A program made the translations under genes and the position numbers. The notes beneath the pieces are model-generated. The model saw nothing but the letters and a program-made list of their open reading frames with translations. It was not told the origin of the DNA and did not search any database. Shown one piece after another: positions 8,599 through 17,872 of a stretch of DNA of 64,000 nt (position 1 is its first letter; each line of letters begins with the position of its first letter). The stretch comes from UBA8190 sp003453695 (GTDB lineage Bacteria; Actinomycetota; Acidimicrobiia; Acidimicrobiales; UBA8190), in contig DAIRBY010000001.1 of assembly GCA_036796975.1 (NCBI GenBank), positions 88,282 through 152,281 on the forward strand, in the 5' to 3' direction.

Positions 8599-9717
8599 GT
8601 GCACACCGAGCTCTGCGACCGACTCGGCATCGAGTTCCCCATCTTCGCCTTCACGCACTGCCGCGACGTCGTTGCCGCGGTGACCAATGCCGGGGGTATC
8701 GGCGTCCTCGGTGCCATCGGGTTCTCCCCCGAGGAGCTCGAGATCGAGCTGGCGTGGCTCGACGAGCATGTGGGGGACAAGCCCTACGGCGTCGATATCG
8801 TGATCCCCGGCAAGTACGAGGGCATGGGCGAGACCGACCCGGTCCGACTCGAAGCCCAGCTGCGGTCGATGATCCCCGACGACCACCGGCGCTTCGCCCG
8901 CCGCCTGCTCGACGAGCACGGCGTGCCACCCGTGCCCGAGGCCGAGCGTCGCAGCGGGCTCATGGGCTGGACCGAGGCCACCGGCAAGCCCCTGCTCGAG
9001 ACGGCGCTCAGCCACGACAAGGTGGCGCTCGTCGCCAACGCCCTGGGCACGCCGCCACCCGACGTGGTGGACACGGTGCACGAGCGCGGCCTGCTCATCG
9101 GCGCCCTGGCCGGTTCGGTCCGCCATGCCTTGCGGCACCGCGACGGCGGCATGGACTTCTTGGTGTGCCAGGGCACCGAGGGTGGCGGGCACACCGGGGA
9201 GATCGGCAGCCTGGTGCTGTGGCCGGAGGTGATCGACGCCGTGGCTCCGCTCCCGGTGCTGGCGGCGGGAGGGATCGGCACGGGCCGGCAGATCGCCGCC
9301 GCTCTGGCCATGGGCGCGCAGGGAGTGTGGACGGGCACGCTGTGGCTCACCGTGGAGGAGTCGGACGTCTCCCCCGGCCAGCTCGAGTCCTATCTCGCCG
9401 CCTCCAGCGCCGACACCGTGCGGTCCCGGTCCTTCACCGGCAAGCCCTGCCGGATGCTCAAGAACGACTGGACCGAGGCCTGGGACGGCCCTGACTCGCC
9501 CGGACCCCTCCCCATGCCGCTCCAGATGATGGTGGCCATCGAGGCCGTGGGGGCGGGCCATCGCCACCCGGACACCGCCAAGGACGTGGCCTTCAACCCC
9601 TGCGGCCAGATCATCGGCCGGGCGACACGGGTCCGCAAAGCCAGAGAGGTGGTCTTCGACCTGGTGGAGGAGTACGTGGAGGCGGTGGAGCACCTGGCGG
9701 CGGGTCTCAAGACTTGA
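8599..9717 (+). CDS. Nitronate monooxygenase (2-nitropropane dioxygenase-like), FMN-dependent
   Basis: TIM-barrel flavoenzyme of 372 residues. The N-terminus carries the GGIGVLGAIGFSPEEL segment typical of the family. EGGGHTGEIGSLVLWPEV holds the conserved His region, and LAAGGIGTGRQIAAALAMGA is the FMN-phosphate loop. The family oxidises alkyl nitronates such as propionate-3-nitronate, but several members have other oxidoreductase roles, so substrate is uncertain. The GTG start has an AGGAG site seven to eight bases upstream. Probably controlled by the preceding TetR gene. Confidence 0.88.
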   Translation: MHTELCDRLGIEFPIFAFTHCRDVVAAVTNAGGIGVLGAIGFSPEELEIELAWLDEHVGDKPYGVDIVIPGKYEGMGETDPVRLEAQLRSMIPDDHRRFARRLLDEHGVPPVPEAERRSGLMGWTEATGKPLLETALSHDKVALVANALGTPPPDVVDTVHERGLLIGALAGSVRHALRHRDGGMDFLVCQGTEGGGHTGEIGSLVLWPEVIDAVAPLPVLAAGGIGTGRQIAAALAMGAQGVWTGTLWLTVEESDVSPGQLESYLAASSADTVRSRSFTGKPCRMLKNDWTEAWDGPDSPGPLPMPLQMMVAIEAVGAGHRHPDTAKDVAFNPCGQIIGRATRVRKAREVVFDLVEEYVEAVEHLAAGLKT

Positions 9718-9853
9718 CCGCAAGACCCGGTGGGGACACGGCGTTTCCCTGCGTGGGGGCGCGCCGTCGTGGTGCAGCAGGCAGGTCCGCGTACTCCCCT
9801 CCTGACATCCCATGCAGCGCGCACTCCGACACTCCGTAACCGCCCCCGGCCTG

Positions 9854-9859
9854 TACTGT
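9854..9859 (+). promoter_or_regulatory. Candidate -10 box (TACTGT) of the polysaccharide export operon
   Basis: TANNNT box eight bases upstream of the ATG at 9868 with no ribosome site between, consistent with leaderless transcription of the first gene of the operon. The 150-base interval before it holds nothing else recognisable. Confidence 0.45.
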
Positions 9860-9867
9860 CCAGCGCC

Positions 9868-10644
9868 ATGACGGTCTCCGACGATCCAGCGGCGCGCCGG
9901 CACGGACCGGGATCGCCCTCGTCGGTGTCTCCGGCGCTGGAGCGGACCTCCGAAATGCCCGTCGACGGCCACGCGGCCCGAGGAAACGGCGTGGGCACGA
10001 CCAACCCGGGAAGCTGGCAACAGGAGCTCGTCCGCCGGCTGGTGCTCCGACCGGTGCGCGGCGTCATCGCCGGGCTCCTGGTCGGCCTGCTGTTCGGCCT
10101 CATCGCCGGGGACTACATGGTCCAGGGGACCACGACCTACACGAGCCAGACTGTCGTCCTCCTCGACAACCCGCTGGGCATTGCCACGGCGGGTGATGCC
10201 GGCACCCTCATCAAGCTCTCCGAACTCCGCTACAAGTACGCCAGCCTGGCGTCGACCGATGCCATTGCCCAGCCGGTGGCGGCGACGCTGCACGTGCCGG
10301 TGGGGGTCGTGCTCGGTTCCGCCTCGGTCCAGGTCCCGGCGAACTCGCTCCTTCTGGTCGTGCAGGGCACCTGGACCACGCCGGTCTTCGCCCAAGCGTT
10401 GTCGAAGGCGATGGCCCAGGACATCATCCAATACATCAACACCGAGAACTCGGCGTACAACATTCCGGCGTCCAACCAAGTCATCGCTTCGATCGTCAAC
10501 CCTGCTGTGGGCGCTGTGCCGTCGCACCCGTCTGCAACCCGGGGTATCGCCGTCGGTCTCGTCGTGTTCGTCGGCACCGCCCTCATCGCCTTCGCCGTCT
10601 ATCAGTTGGTGGTCGCAGACCCGAACCGGCGACGCCCCAGCTGA
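9868..10644 (+). CDS. Wzz-like chain-length/polysaccharide co-polymerase protein
   Basis: 258-residue membrane protein. A cytoplasmic N-terminus of ~65 residues is followed by a first membrane helix (VRGVIAGLLVGLLFGLIAG), an exterior domain of about 120 residues, and a second helix near the C-terminus (TRGIAVGLVVFVGTALIAFAVY). This two-helix layout, together with its place before a polymerase-like gene and Wzm/Wzt-like genes, suggests a regulator of polysaccharide length. No tyrosine-kinase domain is attached. Sequence similarity to Wzz is weak, so the call rests mainly on topology and context. Confidence 0.65.
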   Translation: MTVSDDPAARRHGPGSPSSVSPALERTSEMPVDGHAARGNGVGTTNPGSWQQELVRRLVLRPVRGVIAGLLVGLLFGLIAGDYMVQGTTTYTSQTVVLLDNPLGIATAGDAGTLIKLSELRYKYASLASTDAIAQPVAATLHVPVGVVLGSASVQVPANSLLLVVQGTWTTPVFAQALSKAMAQDIIQYINTENSAYNIPASNQVIASIVNPAVGAVPSHPSATRGIAVGLVVFVGTALIAFAVYQLVVADPNRRRPS

Positions 10645-10665
10645 CCGCCCCCTAGGTACGCCACC

Positions 10666-12510
10666 GTGCCTCTGCCGGTTATCTATCTCCTGACCGCGGC
10701 CGGCGTCGTCATCGCCCTGTGGGCTCCGCTCGAGATCGGCTTTGCCGCCGTGCTGGGCGCCTGGATGTTGATCCCTTCGGGGCTCATCCTCCCCGGCCTC
10801 CTCCACATCTTCCTGGTCGACCGGCTGATCCTCGCCGCGTTCGTCCTCCGCCTCGTCGTCCGGGCCGGGCAGCCGGGCGAACCGAATGCTTCGGCCTATC
10901 GCCTGACGCCCTTGCACGCGGCATGGGGAGTGCTGCTACTGGTCGGCTACGTGGACGGGGCGATCCTTTCGTCCAGCTCGCTCCATTACAACCTCGACGT
11001 CTGGCTCATCCTCGTCGATTGCTGCGTCCTGCTGGTCGCCGCCCTGGCGGTGCTGCGCACTGTCGGCATCTGGCGGGTGCTGCGCCCGGTCACCGTGGTG
11101 GTTGCCGTCGCCGCCGGCATCGGCATCATCGAACGGATCACGGGTCACGGGTGGGGCGCCTACCTGTCCGAGCACGTCCCGGCCGCCTACCAGTCGTCGC
11201 TCATCTTCGGGCTCGCCTCCCGGGGGGGGAGCTTCCGCTCCCAAGGGGCGGCCGCCTTCGCCGTGGAGTTCGGCTGGGTCCTGGCCATGCTGCTCCCCAT
11301 CGTGGCGGTGTCGGTGAGCGTCTGGATCGGCCGCCATCGGAATTGGGGCCTACGACGTCAGGTGCTGCTGCTCGTGCCCGTCGGCGCCGCGGCGGTCATC
11401 GTGCTCAGCGCCTCGCGGAGCGCCGAGATCGGCGCCGCTGCCGCCATCGTCCTGCTCGTGCTCATCGCAGGCGCCCCCCGGCGGATCACGGCGGCCGTCG
11501 TCGCGCTCGCCCTGGCCGGGCTGACCACCTTGGCCGTCGACCCGTCACTGATCGTCAATCCGTTCTCGACCGCCAGCTCAAACTCCATCGAGAGTCGATT
11601 GGTGAGGCTCCGGTTCTTGTTCGGTCTCGTCCGTCACCATGCGTTCTTCGGCCTCGGTTACACCGGGTTCCACACCGTCCTGGTGGGCCTCGACGACGCC
11701 TATGCCGAAACCTACGGCCAGCTCGGCATCCTCGGCCTCCTCGCCTTCGGGAGCGTCCTCGTGACGTCACTGGCCCTGGCCCTCCGCACGCTGCGCACCG
11801 GCCGCCGTTCCTCCGAACGGCAGTTGGGCGCAGCATGCGTGGTGGGCATCGTGGCTGCGGCAGCGGCCGCCGCCGGCTACGACCTCACCGTCACCGAACA
11901 GTCCATGTGGACGCTGGTCATCCTCGGCGCTGTGGCCGTGGTGCTCGGCGAGCAGCTGCCGGTCCGGCAGACCGTGCCGAAATCCCCGGCGCGCGCCCTG
12001 CTCCCGGTGGCCGGCGCCGCCGCCGGTGCCCTGGCCCTGGTCCTGTCCCCCGTAGGCTGGTCCCGTTCCTATTCCGTGTACCTGATCTCTCCGGCGGAGC
12101 TCGCCGTCCAAGCTCCGGAGAACAACGGCTTCCTCGGCACGGTGCTGGCCAACACCGCCTGCGGCTATCTCGACGCTCGGCCGGCGACGGCGGGAACCCA
12201 GCTGTACTGCACCCAGCCGACTCTGTACGAGACGGGCGTGTGGCAGGACCAGGTCACGGTCCAGATCGCCGGGCCCAGCGCCAGGCTGGTCGCCGCCGAG
12301 ACGCGCCGGGCCCTCGGGCTCTTCCAGAGGCTCCATTACCCGACCGTGGTCGCCGACGGCCCCGCCGAGTCGGGCAGACCGGCCTGGGCCACCACGGCCC
12401 CCGTGTCCGGCGCCGCCGCCGGCTTCATGGCGGCCCTCGTCGTGCCTCCGCTGCGGCGCCGCCGGGTTCCCACCCGGGCGGCAGCGGTGGCCCCCGCCTA
12501 CGTCGCGTAA
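10666..12510 (+). CDS. O-antigen ligase/polymerase-family membrane protein (Wzy/WaaL-like)
   Basis: 614-residue polytopic membrane protein with about a dozen hydrophobic segments over residues 1-460. The long exterior loop around GLASRGGSFRSQGAAAFAVEFG and the segment ESRLVRLRFLFGLVRHHAFFGLGYTGFH resemble Wzy_C/O-antigen ligase proteins. A C-terminal part of ~130 residues is soluble and ends in a last hydrophobic stretch. It probably polymerises or transfers lipid-linked glycans on the outer face of the membrane. GTG start, 21 bases after the Wzz-like gene. Family assignment rests on topology and context. Confidence 0.7.
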   Translation: MPLPVIYLLTAAGVVIALWAPLEIGFAAVLGAWMLIPSGLILPGLLHIFLVDRLILAAFVLRLVVRAGQPGEPNASAYRLTPLHAAWGVLLLVGYVDGAILSSSSLHYNLDVWLILVDCCVLLVAALAVLRTVGIWRVLRPVTVVVAVAAGIGIIERITGHGWGAYLSEHVPAAYQSSLIFGLASRGGSFRSQGAAAFAVEFGWVLAMLLPIVAVSVSVWIGRHRNWGLRRQVLLLVPVGAAAVIVLSASRSAEIGAAAAIVLLVLIAGAPRRITAAVVALALAGLTTLAVDPSLIVNPFSTASSNSIESRLVRLRFLFGLVRHHAFFGLGYTGFHTVLVGLDDAYAETYGQLGILGLLAFGSVLVTSLALALRTLRTGRRSSERQLGAACVVGIVAAAAAAAGYDLTVTEQSMWTLVILGAVAVVLGEQLPVRQTVPKSPARALLPVAGAAAGALALVLSPVGWSRSYSVYLISPAELAVQAPENNGFLGTVLANTACGYLDARPATAGTQLYCTQPTLYETGVWQDQVTVQIAGPSARLVAAETRRALGLFQRLHYPTVVADGPAESGRPAWATTAPVSGAAAGFMAALVVPPLRRRRVPTRAAAVAPAYVA

Positions 12511-12531
12511 CTCCGCCCCGGAGGACCAGAG

Positions 12532-13473
12532 GTGTCCTGGAGGGGTGCCGTCGGTGAGGTTGTGGGGCCTGGGCCGTTACCTTTGGTGCCGCCGCCAAGA
12601 AATGGGCCTGCTCTACCCATGACCGCCATCGCCACCGCATCCCATACGGGGGGAGGAGACTCCCTTCCCGTCCTCGAGCTCAACGGAGAATCCACTTCCC
12701 CGTTGAAGCTCGGACGTGACCTCTGGGTCTGGCGCGAGCTCCTCGTCCTCCTCGCCCGCAAGGAATTCCACGTCAAGTACCGCCGCATGTCCTTCGGCAC
12801 GATGTGGGCCGTCGCCCTCCCCCTGCTCCAGTCGCTCGTGATGGCGACGGTGTTCTCCCGCCTGGTGCGCTTCAGCGTGCCCCACTATGCCGCCTTCATG
12901 CTCTCTGGGATGGCGGCTTGGACGTACTTCTCCACCGTGTTCCCGGCAGGTTCGACGGCCATAGCCGGCAACAGCGCTCTGTCGACCAAGGTGTACTTCC
13001 CGCGGGCGCTTCTCCCACTCGTGCAGGCCACCACCGCCCTGTACGGGTTGGTGATCATGTTGGCCATCGTCCTCATCCTGAGCGTCCCGCTCGGCGCCCA
13101 TCTCGGGGCGGCGGCGCTCCTGTTCGTCCCCGGCGTCGTTCTCCTCGTGGCGTTCACGTCCAGCCTCGTGCTCACGGCGGCCGCGCTGCAGGTCTACTTC
13201 CGTGATGTGGGCTATATCGCCAATGCTCTCGTGCTCCTGCTCATGTACCTGTCACCCGTCATCTACCCCCCCAGCCTGGCGCCGCACATCGTGCAACCGG
13301 TGCTCACCGCCAATCCCATGACCGGCATCCTGGACCTGTTCCACGCCGCCATCGGCGTGCACTCGCCTCTGCTCCTCCCCCTGGTGGTCACGGGGCTGTG
13401 GTCGGCCGGACTTTGGGCTGCCGCGGTCGTACTGCACAGCCGCTTCGATCGGGTCTTCACCGATCTCCTGTGA
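12532..13473 (+). CDS. ABC-2 type polysaccharide export permease (Wzm/TagG-like)
   Basis: Permease with about six membrane helices. The N-terminal ELLVLLARKEFHVKYRRMSFGTMWAVALPLL region (residues ~65-95) is characteristic of Wzm/TagG permeases, and MYLSPVIYPPSLAPHIVQPVLTANPMTG (~240-268) is the family's late loop. The next gene is the cognate ATPase. The GTG at 12532 has a GGAGG site seven bases upstream; ATG at 12619 is an alternative that lacks a site. It likely carries a lipid-linked polysaccharide across the cytoplasmic membrane. Confidence 0.9.
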   Translation: MSWRGAVGEVVGPGPLPLVPPPRNGPALPMTAIATASHTGGGDSLPVLELNGESTSPLKLGRDLWVWRELLVLLARKEFHVKYRRMSFGTMWAVALPLLQSLVMATVFSRLVRFSVPHYAAFMLSGMAAWTYFSTVFPAGSTAIAGNSALSTKVYFPRALLPLVQATTALYGLVIMLAIVLILSVPLGAHLGAAALLFVPGVVLLVAFTSSLVLTAAALQVYFRDVGYIANALVLLLMYLSPVIYPPSLAPHIVQPVLTANPMTGILDLFHAAIGVHSPLLLPLVVTGLWSAGLWAAAVVLHSRFDRVFTDLL

Positions 13474-13506
13474 GCTGACGTACGGACCGGCACGGAGAAG
13501 CTGACC

Positions 13507-14718
13507 ATGGGAACCGCCATCGAGCTGCGAGGCGTCGGAAAGCGCTACACGAAATACGACGACCTTCCCCTTCTCGTCACCACCATGTCCCGGATGAGCC
13601 GCAGGAAGCGGCGTTCCAAGCTGTGGGCAGTGCGCGGAGTCGACTTCGAGATCGCCCAGGGGGCGAGCTTCGGCATCATCGGCCGTAACGGCTCGGGCAA
13701 GACCACGCTCATGTCGATGATGGCGGGCGTCACCGCCCCCACCGAGGGCTCGCTCCGGATCAGGGGGCGCATCGCGCCGCTGATCGCCGTCGGTGTCGGG
13801 TTCCACCAGGAGCTGACCGGCCGGGAGAACGTCTACCTGAACGCCACCATCCTGGGCCTGACCAAGAAACAGGTCGACGAACGCCTCGACTCCATCGTGG
13901 ACTTCGCCGAGATCGAGTCCTTCATCGATACCCCGGTCAAGTTCTATTCGTCGGGGATGTTCGTCCGCCTCGGATTCGCGGTGGCCATCCACTGTGACCC
14001 GGACGTCGTGCTCGTGGACGAGGTGCTGGCCGTGGGGGACCTCGGCTTCCAGGTCAAATGCCTGGAGCGCATGGCCAGGCTGGTCGAGGGCGGGACGACC
14101 GTGGTCATGGTCAGCCACAACATGGCGGTGTTGCAGCGGCTGGCGGAGCGGGTCCTGCTCATGGACAGCGGACGGCCCGTCTACCTCGGCGCCCCCGAAG
14201 CCGCCATCGCCAGATTCCACGAACTGCTGGACGAGCAGCCGGCAGGCATGGTCAACGAGTTCTCGGGTGTGCGATTCGAGCCGGGGGTCGTCGAGGTCAC
14301 CTCGGTGGAGCTCGCCGGTCCCGACGGCGAGCCCGTGACCCAGGTGGAAGCAGGGACGCCGGTCACTGTCCGGCTCACGGTGAAGACGACCACCCCCCTC
14401 CCGGCAGTCGCCGTGGGCTACACCTTCACCGGTCCCGACGGACAGGTCGTGTACATGGATTCCAACATCGACCGGCCCTTCGGGCCCGTGCCGGCCGGCG
14501 AGCGGCTGTCGTTCACCATGTCGATCCGGGCGTCGCTGCCGACGGGCAGCTACTCGGTCAACGCCTGGGTCCAGCGTCCCCTCAAGTCGCTCCTGGCCAG
14601 GAGCCGGAACGTGTCCTTCTACGTGACCGGGCGCACGACGGTGAAAGGGGCGGCGGACCTCGGAGGCGTGATCACCATGGACGAGGTCTCCTCCGAGCTC
14701 CCCGAAGCCGTGTCGTGA
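13507..14718 (+). CDS. Polysaccharide ABC transporter ATPase with C-terminal Wzt-type domain
   Basis: 403 residues. The ATPase domain (1-~245) has Walker A GRNGSGKTT (59-67), a signature region SSGMFVRLGFAVA, Walker B VVLVDEVLAVGD and the switch His in MVSHNM. A beta-rich extension (~260-395, including GYTFTGPDGQVVYMDSN) matches the layout of Wzt C-terminal glycan-recognition domains, which in known systems bind the terminal modification of the polymer before export. That suggests the exported glycan may carry a specific end group; candidates are the methyltransferases or acyltransferases further on. It partners with the permease 33 bases upstream. Confidence 0.93.
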   Translation: MGTAIELRGVGKRYTKYDDLPLLVTTMSRMSRRKRRSKLWAVRGVDFEIAQGASFGIIGRNGSGKTTLMSMMAGVTAPTEGSLRIRGRIAPLIAVGVGFHQELTGRENVYLNATILGLTKKQVDERLDSIVDFAEIESFIDTPVKFYSSGMFVRLGFAVAIHCDPDVVLVDEVLAVGDLGFQVKCLERMARLVEGGTTVVMVSHNMAVLQRLAERVLLMDSGRPVYLGAPEAAIARFHELLDEQPAGMVNEFSGVRFEPGVVEVTSVELAGPDGEPVTQVEAGTPVTVRLTVKTTTPLPAVAVGYTFTGPDGQVVYMDSNIDRPFGPVPAGERLSFTMSIRASLPTGSYSVNAWVQRPLKSLLARSRNVSFYVTGRTTVKGAADLGGVITMDEVSSELPEAVS

Positions 14719-16775
14719 CCAGGCGCCCGCGCGTCGACGTCGGTGTCGTCACCTGGAACAGCGCCGGGCTCACCTCTGAGGCGCTGCGCCGGCTCGTCCA
14801 TTCCGACCAGGGAGTCGACCTGCGCGTCCTGGTGTGGGACAACGCCTCCGAGGACGGCACGGCAGAAGCGATAGCGGCGGCGACGCCCGACGTCGAGGTC
14901 ATACGGAGCCCGGAGAACCTCGGCTTCGCCAAGGCCGTCAACCACCTCGTGAAGCGCTCCGACGCCCCGTGGTTCTTCGCCCTCAACTCCGATGCCTGGC
15001 CCGAGCCGGGTGCCATCGGCAGGCTGGCGGCAATCGCCGCCCCCCCCGAGCGGGGCGAGCCGCTGGTGAGCGCCAGGGTGAGCGTGACAAGGGTCGCCGC
15101 GGCCCCGAGCGCCAGCGCCGAGATCGNNNNNNNNNNGCTGGCGGCAATCGCCGCCCGCCACGAGCGGGCCGCCGCCATCGCCCCCAAGCTGCTCCGGCCC
15201 GACGGCAGCCTGGAGCACTCCACCCATCCCTTTCCAAGCCTGGCCATGGGGCTCGTGGACGCCGCCGGGCTGCGCCCCTTCCTGCCGCGGCGTTGGGCGG
15301 ACGACCGCTGCCTCGAAGGGGTGTGGGGCCACGACCGGCTGCGCCAGGTCGACTGGGCCGTCGGCGCGGCACTCCTCCTTCGGCGCCGCGCGCTCGATGC
15401 GGTCGGGGGCTTCGACGAGCGGTTCTTCATGTACCAGGAGGACCTGTACTGGTGCTACCGGGCGCGCGCCCTCGGGTGGGAGATCTGGTTCGAGCCGGCG
15501 TCGGTGGTGCGTCATGTGGGCGGCGTCTCGGGCCGGCGCCGCTTCGGCGAGCAGCGGGCCGTCCTCGAAGACGTGCATCTGCGCTGCATGCTGACCGAGA
15601 CGATGGGGGCGCCCCGTGCCTCCGTTCATCACGCCCTGCAGACCACGGCTGCCGCCCGCAGCTACGCCCGTGCCCGTCTCGCCGGCGAACCCGGGGAGCG
15701 GGCCTACTGGCGGGTGCAGCTCCGGGCTGCTCTCGGCCTCGTGCGCCCGCCTGTCCCCGCCGACCCCGACGCCTGGGCCGCCGAGGACGCGCCGAACGGT
15801 GACGGGACGCCGGACACCGTTCCCCTGGTGACCGTGGTCGTGCCCACCCACGACCGCTACGAGAGTCTGGAGCGGCTCGTACGCGCCCTGGAGACGCAGA
15901 CCATGGCGCCGGGCTCGTTCGAAGTGGTCATCGTGGACGACCCCTCTTCGGAGGGGGCCTGGTCGGAGTTGGTCCGGATCACCCGGTCGTCCACCTGCGC
16001 CGTGCGCCCCGTGCGCACACCGAGGGACTGCGGCCCTGCGGTGAAGCGGAACGTGGGATGGCGCACAGCCAGGGCGTCGGTGGTCGCCTTCACCGACGAC
16101 GACTGCGTCCCCGACCCCAAGTGGCTGGAGATGGGGCTGGCCGCCTTCGAGGGCCGCCCCCGCATCGTCGTGGGGAGCACCCGCCCCCCCGACGACCAGC
16201 TGGCGCTCATGGGCCGCCCCTTCGCCCGCGCCATGGAGGTCGACCGACCCCTCTTCTTCGAAACCTGCAACATCTTCTACCGCCGGCGCGACCTCGAGGC
16301 GGTGGGCGGGTTCGACGAACGCTTCCGCCTCCCCGCCGGCGAGGACACCCATCTCGGGTTGCGCGTGAGCGAGCTCGGCATCGAGCCGGTCTTCGTCGAG
16401 GACGCCCTCGTCCACCACGACGTCCGGCCCGGAGGCAGCCGTGCCGCCCTGGCCGAAGCCAGGCGCTGGATCGACCTCCCCCTCGCCCTCAAGGGCCGGG
16501 CCTACGCCCGCTACGAGAGGGTCCACCGCCGAATCTTCTGGAAGCGCTCGCACCCCCCTGCCATCCTGGCCGCCGTCGGGCTGGTTCTCGGGCTTCGGTG
16601 GCGGACGGCACTGGCGTTGGTGGTGCCGTGGGTGGCCTACCGGCTCCGGCGTGACCCGGTGTGCGCCGACCCCGTCGAGCGCGTGTCCACCCTTCCTGCG
16701 GCACTGGCCGTCGACCTCACCGAAGTGGTCACCATGGTGCGCGGCTCGCTCCGCCACCGGACCCCGCTTCTGTGA
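14715..16775 (+). CDS. Two-domain family 2 glycosyltransferase, interrupted by an assembly gap
   Basis: A fusion of two GT2 modules. Module 1 begins VDVGVVTWNSAGLT, has VWDNASEDGT and the acceptor-side motif FDERFFMYQEDLYWCYRARA (rhamnosyltransferase-like). Module 2 begins VTVVVPTHDRYESL, with FTDDDCVPDPKWLE and GGFDERFRLPAGEDTHLGLRV. A C-terminal hydrophobic stretch (~WRTALALVVPWVAYRL) may associate with the membrane. The GTG overlaps the Wzt stop as GTGA. Ten Ns at 15127 split module 1, and collapsing the duplicated flank gives a continuous 648-residue protein. Each module probably adds one sugar to the growing glycan. Confidence 0.87.
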   Translation: MTRRPRVDVGVVTWNSAGLTSEALRRLVHSDQGVDLRVLVWDNASEDGTAEAIAAATPDVEVIRSPENLGFAKAVNHLVKRSDAPWFFALNSDAWPEPGAIGRLAAIAAPPERGEPLVSARVSVTRVAAAPSASAEIXXXXLAAIAARHERAAAIAPKLLRPDGSLEHSTHPFPSLAMGLVDAAGLRPFLPRRWADDRCLEGVWGHDRLRQVDWAVGAALLLRRRALDAVGGFDERFFMYQEDLYWCYRARALGWEIWFEPASVVRHVGGVSGRRRFGEQRAVLEDVHLRCMLTETMGAPRASVHHALQTTAAARSYARARLAGEPGERAYWRVQLRAALGLVRPPVPADPDAWAAEDAPNGDGTPDTVPLVTVVVPTHDRYESLERLVRALETQTMAPGSFEVVIVDDPSSEGAWSELVRITRSSTCAVRPVRTPRDCGPAVKRNVGWRTARASVVAFTDDDCVPDPKWLEMGLAAFEGRPRIVVGSTRPPDDQLALMGRPFARAMEVDRPLFFETCNIFYRRRDLEAVGGFDERFRLPAGEDTHLGLRVSELGIEPVFVEDALVHHDVRPGGSRAALAEARRWIDLPLALKGRAYARYERVHRRIFWKRSHPPAILAAVGLVLGLRWRTALALVVPWVAYRLRRDPVCADPVERVSTLPAALAVDLTEVVTMVRGSLRHRTPLL
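15023..15136. other. Assembly artefact: duplicated flank plus unrelated contig end before the gap
   Basis: The 20 bases from 15023 recur exactly from 15137, just after the Ns, with further partial similarity. Between them, roughly 15058-15126 does not belong to the glycosyltransferase: read on the minus strand it encodes a hydrophobic helix-like peptide (ISALALGAAATLVTLTLAL). Removing 15023-15136 joins the GT2 frame cleanly. Confidence 0.75.
15127..15136. other. Scaffold gap (10 N)
   Basis: Ten undetermined bases, a scaffolder default length, inside the two-domain GT2 gene. Confidence 0.99.
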
Positions 16776-17872
16776 GGATCGCGCTCGTCCACCCCTATCC
16801 ATGGCCGGAGGTGCGTCGGGGGGCTGAGCGCTACCTGGAGGACCTCTCCGCCTACCTCGCCGGCCACGGCCACGAGGTCACGGTGGTGACCGGCACCCAT
16901 GGCCGACCGACCGAAGAGCGGACCGCCTCGGGGGCCCTCGTGGTCCGGCGCCGCTTGGTTCGGCGCGGGGAGCGGTTCGGGTTGTCGGAGGTGGAGACCT
17001 TCGGTGTCGCCGCCCTGGCGCCGCTCAGGGCGACGGGCGCCGACGTCGTCCACGCCTTGGTGCCATCGGCGGCACTGGCGGGCCGGCTGGCGGGCCGCCG
17101 GACGTTGTACACGGTCCTCGGTCACCCGAGCCCCGAGCAGCTCCCGGAGCGGGTCGTCCCCCGCCGGCTGCTCCTGGGCGCCGTCCGCCGGGCGACGGCC
17201 GTCGCCACCTTGAGCCGCGCCTCGGCCGAGGCGCTCGAGGCGGTCGTGGGTCGCCGGCCGGTGGTGTTGACCCCCGGGGTGCGTCTCGAGCAGTTCCCCC
17301 CCGAGCTCGCTCCCCGCACCGGGCCTCCCACCGTCCTCCTCTCGGCCTCCCTGAAGGACCCGCGCAAGCGGGGCCCCCTCGTGCTCGACGCCTTCGCCCG
17401 GCTGCGGCGACGGCGACCGGACGTCCGGCTCGTCCTCTCCGGCGAAGGAGGCCCGGGTGCCCTCGACGGCGACCTCGCTTCGGCGGTGGAGGTGGCGGGC
17501 ACGGGGAGTCCGGAAGAGGTCCCGGGCCGCTACCGGGCAGCGACGGTGACGGTGCTCGCCTCGGCCCACGAGGCCTTCGGGTTGGCCCTGGTGGAGTCCC
17601 TGGCCAGTGGGACCCCGGTGGTGTGCACACCCGACGGTGGCATGCCCGAGATCGTCGATCCCACGGTGGGCACGGTGGCGCGCCACAGCAGTGCCGAGGC
17701 GCTGTGCGATGCGCTGGACGACGCCATCGATCTGGCTGCCGACCCGGCCACCCCTGCACGATGCGTGGAGCGGGCCCGGCGATGGGACTGGGGGACCGCG
17801 GTCGGTCCCGCCCATGTCGAGGTCTACGAAGCCGTGCGCACCGGACGGCGCGAGATCGCCGCCCTCAGCTGA
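16772..17872 (+). CDS. Family 4 (GT-B) glycosyltransferase
   Basis: 366-residue retaining GT-B enzyme. The N-terminal acceptor domain has the glycine-rich PWPEVRRGAERYLEDL loop. The C-terminal donor domain has the conserved E-x7-E type motif HEAFGLALVESLASGTPVV, which contacts the NDP-sugar. The GTG overlaps the preceding GT2 stop as GTGA, making it the last gene of the plus-strand export operon. Its 3' end overlaps the convergent minus-strand GT2 gene by 49 bases. Donor and acceptor are unknown. Confidence 0.9.
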   Translation: MRIALVHPYPWPEVRRGAERYLEDLSAYLAGHGHEVTVVTGTHGRPTEERTASGALVVRRRLVRRGERFGLSEVETFGVAALAPLRATGADVVHALVPSAALAGRLAGRRTLYTVLGHPSPEQLPERVVPRRLLLGAVRRATAVATLSRASAEALEAVVGRRPVVLTPGVRLEQFPPELAPRTGPPTVLLSASLKDPRKRGPLVLDAFARLRRRRPDVRLVLSGEGGPGALDGDLASAVEVAGTGSPEEVPGRYRAATVTVLASAHEAFGLALVESLASGTPVVCTPDGGMPEIVDPTVGTVARHSSAEALCDALDDAIDLAADPATPARCVERARRWDWGTAVGPAHVEVYEAVRTGRREIAALS

